Assembly (NCBI RefSeq): GCF_023515995.1
Contig: NZ_CP097320.1
Location: forward strand, 4,278,001-4,342,000
DNA length: 64,000 nt
Direction of reading: 5' to 3'
Origin: Candidatus Mycobacterium methanotrophicum
GTDB lineage: Bacteria > Actinomycetota > Actinomycetes > Mycobacteriales > Mycobacteriaceae
Part shown: positions 34,197-40,793 of the stretch, one piece after another
Layout: every line of letters starts with the position of its first letter
How positions within the stretch are numbered: the stretch's first letter is position 1
Notes under the pieces: generated by a model
Seen by the model: only the letters and a program-made list of their open reading frames with translations
What the model was told of the DNA's origin: nothing
The model's database searches: none
Made by a program: the position numbers and the translations under genes

Positions 34197-34925
34197 GTGG
34201 TAAGCGGGCCGTCAGTGGTGATATTGACGGGTGCGGGCATTAGCGCCGAGTCAGGTTTGTCGACGTTTCGTGGCCCGGACGGATTATGGGCGGGTGAGCG
34301 GGTCGAGTCTGTAGCAACGCCAGAGGGGTTCGCTGCTGACCCTGCGCGTGTGCAGCGGTTCTATAACCGATTACGCGGCCAGCTTGGCGAGGTGCATCCG
34401 AATCCGGCTCATGAGGCGCTGGCTCGGCTGGAATGTCATCTGGGTTCGAGGATGCTTCTGGTGACTCAGAATATTGACGATCTTCATCAGCGCGCGGGAA
34501 GTACACGACTGACGGCGATGCACGGCGAGTTGAAGAAGATCCGTCATGTTGAGACCGGTGAGGTATTGGACTGGCCTTACGACGTCAAGGAATCGGAGAC
34601 GGTCTGGCGCCCGCATGTGGTGTGGTTCGGGGAGCGAACTATCGGTCTCGATGTAGTTATGGAGAAGCTGACCGCCGCGAGTGTGTTCGCCGCGGTTGGT
34701 ACCTCGGGGACGGTATATCCCGCCAGCAGGTTTGCTGAGATCGCTAAAGCTGCAGGGGCGGTGACAGTGGAGATCAACCTGAATGCCACTGGCTCTGTGG
34801 GATACGACTACGCCTGGGTCGGGCCGGCCAGCCAGCTGGTTCCGGAATTGGTGGATCAGATCATCACGACGGGTTCGATCACTTCGGGCAGTCGCCAGAC
34901 GGGGCACCGACTAATGGCCGATTAG
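34197..34925 (+). CDS. Sir2-family NAD-dependent protein deacylase without zinc cysteines
   Basis: A 242-residue sirtuin. NAD-binding GAGISAESGLSTFRGPDGLW, TQNIDDLHQRAG, the catalytic histidine in LTAMHGELKK and VVWFGE are present. The small domain, which in most sirtuins holds four zinc-binding cysteines, is short here (HVETGEVLDWPYDVKE) and has none; the whole protein has a single cysteine. Such zinc-free sirtuins exist in other bacteria. It removes acyl groups from lysines using NAD+. The GTG start at 34197 lacks a good ribosome site; a GTG at 34218 region is an alternative. It lies between two 26-bp direct repeats. Confidence 0.87.
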   Translation: MVSGPSVVILTGAGISAESGLSTFRGPDGLWAGERVESVATPEGFAADPARVQRFYNRLRGQLGEVHPNPAHEALARLECHLGSRMLLVTQNIDDLHQRAGSTRLTAMHGELKKIRHVETGEVLDWPYDVKESETVWRPHVVWFGERTIGLDVVMEKLTAASVFAAVGTSGTVYPASRFAEIAKAAGAVTVEINLNATGSVGYDYAWVGPASQLVPELVDQIITTGSITSGSRQTGHRLMAD

Positions 34926-35012
34926 GTGTCGAAATATGAAGGGGGAGCGCATGTCTGGAGAACGCCGCCCGGCTCCGCAATCTCATCAAAGACTGACGGT
35001 GGCCGGCTGGCC

Positions 35013-35038
35013 GTGTCCGCGGGCGCGCGGCCGCCTCG
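35013..35038. repeat. 26-bp direct repeat, right copy
   Basis: Same as 33934-33959 with one mismatch (GCGCG then CGGCCGCCTCG). It lies 30 bp before the WhiA-like start. Confidence 0.6.
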
Positions 35039-35067
35039 TGGAGAAATTGTCACAGGAAAGGGGCCCC

Positions 35068-36048
35068 ATGGGCGCGAACACGTCGTGGGACATCGGCGGC
35101 GCGGCGGTCGGCGAGCTGTGCCGGCTGACGGTGATGCCGGCGTCGGCGCGGCGCGCGCAGGTGGCCACCTTGCTGCGGTGCGCCGGCGCTCGCGTGCGCG
35201 TGGTGGCGGGGCGAAGCGTGTTGAGCGCCGAGCTCGACGACGAGCGCACCGCGGCGCGGCTGCGCGCCGACCTTGCCGCCGGCTATGGCTGTCAGGCCGC
35301 TATCCGGACCCGGCCGCGCCCGCCGCGGCATGTGGTGGGCGTGAGCGGAGACGGTGAGTCGCTGGCGCGGCGGGCCGGCCTCCTCGACGCGCACGGGCGT
35401 CTGGTGCGCGGGTTGCCGGCCCAGCTGGTCGGCGGGCAGATCGCCGCCGAGGCGGTGTGGCGGGGCGCGTTTCTAGCTTGCGGAAGCCTCGACGAGCGTG
35501 CGATCAGGCTGGACTGCCCGACTCCAGAGGCCGCCCTGGCGCTGGTGGGCGCGGCCCGCCGCCTCGGCGTCCGCGCCCGCGCCCGCGACGCAGGCGGCGT
35601 CGACCGGGTGACGGTGCGGGGTCGCGAACACATCGCGCTGCTGCTGGCGCGGATCGGCGCCGGTGAGACCGTGCGGGCGTTACAGCAGCGCTGGGCGGTG
35701 CGCGGCGCCCGCCCGCGGCAGCCGGGTGAATTCGCCGGCGCCAACCAGGCCCGCGCAACCCAAGCCGCCGCCGACACCGCCGCCCGGGCGCGCCGGGCCC
35801 TGGAAATCCTCGGCGACGGTGCGCCCGCGCAGCTGGTCCAGGCCGCCAGGCTGCGCATCGAACACCAGCAGGTCCCGCTGGGTCAGCTGGGCCGGCTGGC
35901 CGATCCGCCGCTGAGCAAAGACACCATCAGCGGCCAGCTGCGCCGGCTGCTGGCCCTGGCCGACCGCGCCGCCGCGGCCGCGGGCATCCCCGACACCCAA
36001 TCCCAGGTGGCGGCCGCCGAGCCCAGCGCCTGCCGAAACGCATCTTGA
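35068..36048 (+). CDS. WhiA paralogue (sporulation/cell-division regulator family)
   Basis: A 326-residue protein with the whole WhiA layout: N-terminal ELCRLTVMPASARRAQVATL and LRCAGARVRVVAGR, the LAGLIDADG-like middle (LARRAGLLDAHGRLVRGLPA, AEAVWRGAFLACGSLDERAI, ARRLGVRARARDAGGVDRV) and the C-terminal helix-turn-helix domain (RALEILGDGAPAQLVQAARL, LGQLGRLADPPLSKDTISG). The chromosomal whiA normally sits beside uvrC and yvcK-like genes; this copy is in an accessory block, so it is most likely a second WhiA. The ATG at 35068 follows GGAAAGG. The stop overlaps the start of a 47-residue frame by one base. Confidence 0.85.
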   Translation: MGANTSWDIGGAAVGELCRLTVMPASARRAQVATLLRCAGARVRVVAGRSVLSAELDDERTAARLRADLAAGYGCQAAIRTRPRPPRHVVGVSGDGESLARRAGLLDAHGRLVRGLPAQLVGGQIAAEAVWRGAFLACGSLDERAIRLDCPTPEAALALVGAARRLGVRARARDAGGVDRVTVRGREHIALLLARIGAGETVRALQQRWAVRGARPRQPGEFAGANQARATQAAADTAARARRALEILGDGAPAQLVQAARLRIEHQQVPLGQLGRLADPPLSKDTISGQLRRLLALADRAAAAAGIPDTQSQVAAAEPSACRNAS

Positions 36049-36191
36049 TGCGGGCGCGCATTTCAGACGAGTCGATTGAGGAGGCGCTGGCCTCGTACCC
36101 ATTCCCGATCATCTTCGATCCTGCTGCGCAGCTTCTGCCGCCGGGAGGCGGGCTGCCTCCGGGGCCCCGAATTCCGGTAGTTCTCGTTTAG
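36048..36191 (+). CDS. 47-residue protein coupled to the WhiA paralogue
   Basis: The frame begins at an ATG sharing its A with the WhiA-like stop (TGATG) and reads RARISDESIEEALASYPFPI then IFDPAAQLLPPGG, ending IPVVLV. The tight overlap suggests coupled translation. No domain is recognised. It could be a small partner protein, or a chance frame. Confidence 0.45.
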   Translation: MRARISDESIEEALASYPFPIIFDPAAQLLPPGGGLPPGPRIPVVLV

Positions 36192-36217
36192 CCGGCGCCG
36201 CAACAAGAAATCGAAAC

Positions 36218-36718
36218 GTGGACAAGATGGTGAGAATCGAGAAGTCGCATGAACGTGAGAAATCCTATGTCGCCGTTCACAAATACGATGAGAACCTACA
36301 CCGCATCCGTCAGTGGATATTGCCTACCGGTCCTGACATCGAGATCGGTCGGATGCTTATCGCCATAGTGGCGTCGGGAATCCGCTCAAATCCTCAGCAG
36401 GCGTCCGGCAACGGTTTGGGTAACGAGCAGAAGATGTTTCATTTCGCAACTGGCGCCGCGGATGCCATCCTCACGGTGTGGGACAGGGCGGCAGCGTTGT
36501 TGCGCCCGTCGGTTACGGCTCACGCAGTCCTGAACGCTGTGACCGCGCACCCTCAAGTCCTGCTGGGCGTGCTGGCTGGCGTTGTCCTCACCGCGGTCGT
36601 TCACACCGTCCGCCGGATTCGTCGCGTGATCACCGCGGCAGTCGTGATGGCGATCGCCGGGGGCGGGGCGGCGGTTTCCGGGCCGGCGGTGTTGCAATAT
36701 CTGCCTCATTGGCACTGA
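36218..36718 (+). CDS. Small membrane protein, unknown
   Basis: A 166-residue frame from GTG; an internal ATG at 36434 would give a 94-residue protein. The last about 60 residues contain two hydrophobic helices (VLLGVLAGVVLTAVVHTV and ITAAVVMAIAGGGAAVSG) separated by a basic turn RRIRR. The N-terminal half is hydrophilic with no recognised domain. It ends 19 bp before the HD-domain gene, which has its own strong ribosome site. Function unknown. Confidence 0.5.
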   Translation: MDKMVRIEKSHEREKSYVAVHKYDENLHRIRQWILPTGPDIEIGRMLIAIVASGIRSNPQQASGNGLGNEQKMFHFATGAADAILTVWDRAAALLRPSVTAHAVLNAVTAHPQVLLGVLAGVVLTAVVHTVRRIRRVITAAVVMAIAGGGAAVSGPAVLQYLPHWH

Positions 36719-36737
36719 ACAAGGAGGGACACAAGTC

Positions 36738-37394
36738 GTGAGTTCTATTGTCGCCCAGGCGCGTGAGATGGCGGAGGCGTTTCTTGCGGATGCGTTGCCG
36801 CGCCGTTGGGCGCACACGATCGGGGTTGCGGCCGCGGCCGAACGGCTGGTAGGTGCACTCGACACAGTCCAGCCCGAGACCGTCGTCGCGGCCGCGTGGC
36901 TGCATGACGTCGGATACGCACCGGATTCGGCGGACACCGGTTTTCACCCGATCGACGGCGCCGCCCACGTATCGCAAGCCGCCCCGGATTTGTGGAGCAC
37001 GGTGAATTTGATCGCGCATCACAGCGGGGCGGTGTTCGAAGCCCAGGAGCGCGGTAGGGACAGTGAACTTGCCCGCTACCGGTTCCCTGTCGACGTCGAG
37101 GAGCTGGCTATCCTCAACGCTGCCGACCTGTGCACCAGCCCCGACGGCGCGCTCATTGATCCGCAGGCCCGGCTCGACGAGATCCTCAACCGATACCCGC
37201 CGGATCACCCAGTGCATCGAGCGATCACCAAGTCCGGTCCTCTACTGCTCGCCCAGGCCCGTCTGGTCGCGGGCGCCGCCGAGGCCACCTCACCAACACC
37301 GCCGACGGCGCGGCCACCGGCCAGCTCGACGGTCTTGCGCAGGTCAGCAACACCATCGCCGACGAGGTGTCGGCGCTCGGCGGCAGGGATTTGA
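36738..37394 (+). CDS. HD-domain phosphohydrolase family protein with altered C-terminus
   Basis: A 218-residue frame whose first about 175 residues form an HD domain: the first histidine in PRRWAHTIGVAAAAERL, the HD pair in AAAWLHDVGYAPDS, IAHHSG, and the later aspartate in ILNAADLCTS. Such proteins cleave phosphates from nucleotides or signalling molecules; the substrate is unknown. After LVAGAAEA the residues become a Pro/Ser/Arg tail without family character, while another frame continues as TNTADGAATGQLDGLAQVS, so a frameshift or a fusion point is likely near 37280. AAGGAGGG precedes the GTG start. Confidence 0.75.
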   Translation: MSSIVAQAREMAEAFLADALPRRWAHTIGVAAAAERLVGALDTVQPETVVAAAWLHDVGYAPDSADTGFHPIDGAAHVSQAAPDLWSTVNLIAHHSGAVFEAQERGRDSELARYRFPVDVEELAILNAADLCTSPDGALIDPQARLDEILNRYPPDHPVHRAITKSGPLLLAQARLVAGAAEATSPTPPTARPPASSTVLRRSATPSPTRCRRSAAGI

Positions 37395-37512
37395 CGACCA
37401 GCCCCACCGTGCTGGGACCGGGCACCCTGGACCTGTCGGTCAACGTCGACTCGCTGCTGAACACCCTGGGCACGCGTCTTCCATCCAGTCGAAGTTCTCC
37501 CTTGCAAGAACC

Positions 37513-37542
37513 TAGCACGCATGCTATATAAAAACCTATGTC
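37513..37542. promoter_or_regulatory. Island promoter motif, site 3
   Basis: A palindrome TAGCA, spacer CGCA, TGCTA (37513-37526) is followed by ATATAAAAACCTATGTC. The CGCA-spaced palindrome and the CCTATGTC match the layout at 32872-32903. A strong ribosome site and a 12-codon frame follow 40 bp later. Confidence 0.4.
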
Positions 37543-37582
37543 AGGTCGCACAGGTGATCTGATCGAATCTTAGGAGGTCAAG

Positions 37583-37621
37583 GTGTCCGGCAGCGGCGAA
37601 AAGAGGCCCTTTAGCGCCTAA
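37583..37621 (+). CDS. Possible 12-residue leader peptide
   Basis: GTG with TTAGGAGGT seven bases upstream opens a frame reading SGSGEKRPFSA before a TAA stop. It lies between a promoter-like motif and the next gene. It could be a leader, or the remnant start of a lost gene. Evidence is only the strong ribosome site. Confidence 0.25.
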   Translation: MSGSGEKRPFSA

Positions 37622-37669
37622 CCGCGAGGACCGGGCGGCGGTCGCCTTCAGGTCAAGGAGGTGAGAAAG

Positions 37670-38005
37670 ATGACCACCGACACCCTGACTGATGCTCTGC
37701 TGCAAGAGGCGGAGACGATTGTGTGGGCTGAATGGATGCGCCTGCTCTACGCCACCCCACCGAGCCAGCATCAGGTCACCCCAGCTTGCGCCGAGATGCC
37801 CGCCGCCCGGCCCCGCCCTCCGCAGGTCGCCACCTGTACCGCAACGCGTGATCGGCCCGGCGCTGCGCGACCCCGTTATCGAAAACAGTGGTCTGCCGGC
37901 GGGCGGTCGAGTCGACCAGTTCGACCAGTGTGGCCCACACAACGGTCTCCTCCGCCGTCGCACAACCGACCTCGTTCGAAGCGAGTTGCCGAACAACGGA
38001 GGTGA
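37670..38005 (+). CDS. Hypothetical protein, N-terminus credible
   Basis: A 111-residue frame with an excellent ribosome site (AAGGAGGTGAG) before the ATG. The first about 40 residues (TTDTLTDALLQEAETIVWAE, MRLLYATPP) look like a real helical protein; the rest is rich in Pro and Arg and low in family character, so the frame may be shifted downstream. No domain recognised. Confidence 0.4.
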   Translation: MTTDTLTDALLQEAETIVWAEWMRLLYATPPSQHQVTPACAEMPAARPRPPQVATCTATRDRPGAARPRYRKQWSAGGRSSRPVRPVWPTQRSPPPSHNRPRSKRVAEQRR

Positions 38006-38169
38006 TGTCCCTAAGCGATGAACACGAGCTGGCAGTGACTCGCGTGCCGCCCACAGCTACCCCCATTATTAAGCGCCCGACGCAGGCCCTGGTCTGCGTG
38101 CGCACCGCCACCGATGTGGCGCCCCAAGAAGAGTGGGCCGTGCGTGATGTCACCGCACAGTCCGGCTAG
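37888..38169 (+). CDS. Hypothetical 94-residue frame ending at a terminator hairpin
   Basis: This frame, whose last half reads SLSDEHELAVTRVPPTATPI and KRPTQALVCVRTATDVAP, ends with TAG directly before a perfect hairpin at 38170. It overlaps the preceding frame and could be its true continuation after a frameshift. A reverse-strand frame over the same DNA is also open, so this is a weak call. Confidence 0.25.
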   Translation: MVCRRAVESTSSTSVAHTTVSSAVAQPTSFEASCRTTEVMSLSDEHELAVTRVPPTATPIIKRPTQALVCVRTATDVAPQEEWAVRDVTAQSG

Positions 38170-38211
38170 GCCCCGCTGCCCCAATTCGTTGCTCTCCCTC
38201 GGCAGCGGGGC
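38170..38211. terminator. Perfect 11-bp hairpin after the short island genes
   Basis: GCCCCGCTGCC (38170-38180) and GGCAGCGGGGC (38201-38211) pair perfectly around a 20-nt loop, starting at the base after a TAG stop. It is a good candidate for the end of the plus-strand island transcript. Confidence 0.65.
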
Positions 38212-38328
38212 TCGCTGTCCCGCAGTAGGCGCTACTGGTAGTGGTGGTCGCTTCGGGAAAGTTTCGGTTGTTAGCCGAAGCCAAGATCCTGCGGCCCCGA
38301 TGGTGGGCTGCTGGGTCATGGCATGCGC

Positions 38329-38366
38329 GGGAACCGCCCGCGTGATCGTCCCGCAGGGCGGTTCCC
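38329..38366. repeat. Second perfect 11-bp hairpin
   Basis: GGGAACCGCCC (38329-38339) and GGGCGGTTCCC (38356-38366) pair perfectly with a 16-nt loop. It lies about 70 bp from the IS1380 remnant and could be part of that element's end or a terminator. Otherwise 38212-38430 holds no gene. Confidence 0.45.
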
Positions 38367-38430
38367 ACCCTCGCGAGCCGCACTACCGCAGTGATGAAAA
38401 GTTTGGGATATTTCTGTTCTTCAATGGGGG

Positions 38431-39146
38431 TTACGTCGATGAGCGCTGAGTCGCCGAACCAGGATCCCAGCGGCCCAGCCCGGTATCTTTGCCGCAGCGG
38501 ATGAATCCCTCCACGCGGGCGTGCACCCGGTGGCGGGCCTCGAGGCGCTGGACTTGCCCGCCGCGGGTGCCGGTGGCGATGACCTGGTAGCGGTAGCCAT
38601 GGTGCTGCTCGAACAGCGACAGCTGGGTGCCTTCGGCGATCTTCTCCCGGCGCACCAGGATCCGCATATCGGCGGGCCAGCCCGCCAGGCGGTCCCCGCC
38701 AGCCGATTCGCGCAGCAGCCCGGTCAGCTCGGCCACCTGCGCATCCTGGCGGGCTGCGCCGGCCGGGTCCAGTGCCGGCTCCCAGGCGTTGGCGGGCAGC
38801 TGCCCGATCGCGACCCGGGCCCGCTCGTCGAGGTCGAACCCGACCGAGTAGGCCACCGACCAGCCCGCTCGGGCGTTGAGTGTGGCCAGGTGCTCGACCA
38901 CGGCGTGACTGGATCCCGCGCCGTCGATGGTGACCAGCAGATTCTTGCGCCACGCGGCGGGGATCGCAGCGATCGCGGCGTCGATGATCGCGATGTGGTC
39001 GGCGGCGGTGTTGGAGCCGGCGTTGCCCGCCCGGGCGATGATCGCCAACAGCTCGCCGGTGTTGTCACACCAGGCCATCAGCGGATGAAACCCGTAGCCG
39101 CCCTTGAAGGTTCCGGCGGCTTTCTGCTTGTCGCCAATTCTCTTGC
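38431..39146 (-). mobile_element. IS1380-family transposase remnant, truncated at both ends
   Basis: The frame reads KQKAAGTFKGGYGFHPLMAW, CDNTGELLAIIARAGNAGSN, TAADHIAIIDAAI, then ITIDGAGSSH-like residues (VTIDGAGSSHAVVEHL), GWPADMRILVRREKIAEGTQ, LSLFEQHHGYRYQVIATGT and HARVEGFIRCGKDTGLGRW: the middle of an IS1380-type DDE transposase. The N-terminal portion (before about 39146) and the C-terminus after GLGRW are absent. It cannot move by itself. Its edge lies 80 bp from the next gene, whose start looks disturbed. Confidence 0.8.
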
Positions 39147-39226
39147 GATACAGCGATATTCGACAGTGAACGCTGAATACTGGTGAAGGTACGCTCCCCG
39201 AGGAGCGTCTTAGTTTAGAGGTTGCC

Positions 39227-40078
39227 TTGGAACAGCACGGGGACCCGGACGGCTGGCCGGTGGTGCTGTTATACGGATTTCCCTACGACGTGCGCTGCTA
39301 CGACCGGGTGACCCCACCACTGGCTGCGGCTGGCGCGTATGTGCTCGCGCCCTACTTGCGTGGCTATGGACCAACCCGTTTCATCGACCAGACCACGCCG
39401 CGCTCGGGACAGCAGGCCGCGCTTGCCGCGGATCTGAGCGAGCTTATCGCCGCGCTGGGGCTGGCCACACCAATCGTGGCGGGATTCGACTGGGGTGGCC
39501 GGGCCGCCTGCGTGGCTGCAGCGCTGTGGCCAAAGATGGTGCGGGCGTTGGTGAGTGTGTCGGGTTATAACGTGCAAAACATTTCAGCCACGACTACTCC
39601 GGCACCGCCTGAGATCGAGCGGCGACTGTGGTACCAGTACTACCTGCATAGTGACCGCGGCCGGGCCGGATTGAATGCCTACCGTCGCGAGTTCGCTCGA
39701 CTGCTGTGGCAAGAATGGTCGCCGGACTGGTTGTTCAGTGACGACGAATTCGCCGCCACCGCAGCCTCGTTCGACAACCCCGACTTCGTCGACGTCGTAG
39801 TGCCCTCATACCGGCACCGCTACGGCCTGATCGCCGGTGACCCCACCTACCAAGAGCTGGAAGACAAGATCAGCGCTCAGCCGCCCATCCCCGTGCCAAC
39901 CGTGGTGATCGATCCACAATGCGACCCGATGATTCCCTTCGTGCCACCCCGCGCCGCTCACGAATGGCGCTTCCCCTCGCTGCTCGACATACGATCCGTG
40001 GAAGCCGGGCACGACGTACCTCAGGAAGCCCCCGAAGCTTTCGCTGATGCCATCCTGCACGCGTACCAAAACAGCTGA
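39227..40078 (+). CDS. Epoxide hydrolase-like alpha/beta hydrolase, start disturbed
   Basis: A 283-residue hydrolase. Motifs: EQHGDPDGWPVVLLYGFPYD (the usual HG is YG here), LAPYLRGYGPTRF, the nucleophile aspartate in IVAGFDWGGRAA, and the late histidine in EAGHDVPQEAPE. The cap region is rich in Trp/Tyr, as in epoxide hydrolases. Family proteins begin about 10 residues earlier; the frame is open upstream but no ATG or GTG exists, leaving only a TTG at 39227. The 5' end may have been replaced when the IS1380 copy inserted or decayed. Confidence 0.75.
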   Translation: MEQHGDPDGWPVVLLYGFPYDVRCYDRVTPPLAAAGAYVLAPYLRGYGPTRFIDQTTPRSGQQAALAADLSELIAALGLATPIVAGFDWGGRAACVAAALWPKMVRALVSVSGYNVQNISATTTPAPPEIERRLWYQYYLHSDRGRAGLNAYRREFARLLWQEWSPDWLFSDDEFAATAASFDNPDFVDVVVPSYRHRYGLIAGDPTYQELEDKISAQPPIPVPTVVIDPQCDPMIPFVPPRAAHEWRFPSLLDIRSVEAGHDVPQEAPEAFADAILHAYQNS

Positions 40079-40108
40079 CTGCGTCTTCGAGACAAGAACC
40101 CATCGGCC

Positions 40109-40774
40109 TCACTTGAGTCCTGAGCGGCGAGCCGACTCGGCTTCGTGTGCCATCCGGCGCATCGTGGCCAATAGTGGCTCATAGAGCAGGGTCCCAATCA
40201 CCAAGTGCTCGATTGCGGTCGCGCGCTCCGCCTGGGCAGTGACCGATTCCACCTCGCTCGGCGCCAGGCGGGCGAGTGTCTCTGCGTACTGGTCGAGCAG
40301 CGTGTCGCTAGCCGGGAATGCAAGGTTGTCGAGCCAGTCGAGCGCACCGGCTAGCGCGCGGCGATGCGGACTGTCTGGTGCCAGCGCCCACTCGTGGCGG
40401 GCAAGCAGGGCCTCGACACGCTCGGCGGACTCGGCGCTCGGTTCCTCGTCGGGGGTGGGAGATAACAGCCATTGTGCGGTCCCGAGCGCCTGGTGCAACG
40501 GCACCGACTCGTCGTCGACCACCGCGAGCACCCGACGCACCGCCTCGAGCGGCAGCCCCGCCACCTCGATCAACGCGCGGACGAGAGCGAGCCGGCGCAG
40601 GTGCGAATCGTTGTATGTCGCCTCACTGGGCATAGAACTGCTCACCGTCTGAGCCCCGCCCGGGGCAACGACACCTCGGGCGGTTTCGACATTTGACCCC
40701 CCAAAGCGCCAGCATATGTTGGAGGTCGCCGAACCACGACCCGTTGCCTCGCGTCGCGAGATGCTAATCATCAC
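40109..40774 (-). CDS. MerR-family protein lacking the N-terminal DNA-binding helix
   Basis: From residue 55 on (YNDSHLRRLALVRALIEVAG, LPLEAVRRVLAVVDDES) the protein matches the second half of a MerR wing and effector domain, continuing to a normal C-terminus. The first about 50 residues (ISISRREATGRGSATSNICW and following) have no helix-turn-helix; a normal MerR begins with a segment like RISELSRRTGV. The DNA-binding part was apparently lost or frameshifted. It is probably non-functional as a DNA binder, though it could still form dimers. Confidence 0.6.
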   Translation of the reverse strand: MMISISRREATGRGSATSNICWRFGGSNVETARGVVAPGGAQTVSSSMPSEATYNDSHLRRLALVRALIEVAGLPLEAVRRVLAVVDDESVPLHQALGTAQWLLSPTPDEEPSAESAERVEALLARHEWALAPDSPHRRALAGALDWLDNLAFPASDTLLDQYAETLARLAPSEVESVTAQAERATAIEHLVIGTLLYEPLLATMRRMAHEAESARRSGLK

Positions 40775-40793
40775 AGAACCACGAAAACCCGAG

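Noticed and set aside
37776..38153. Minus-strand 125-codon frame opposite the small island genes
   Set aside because: Composition is plausible, but there is no ribosome site and the terminator and strong ribosome sites favour the plus strand; not excluded.
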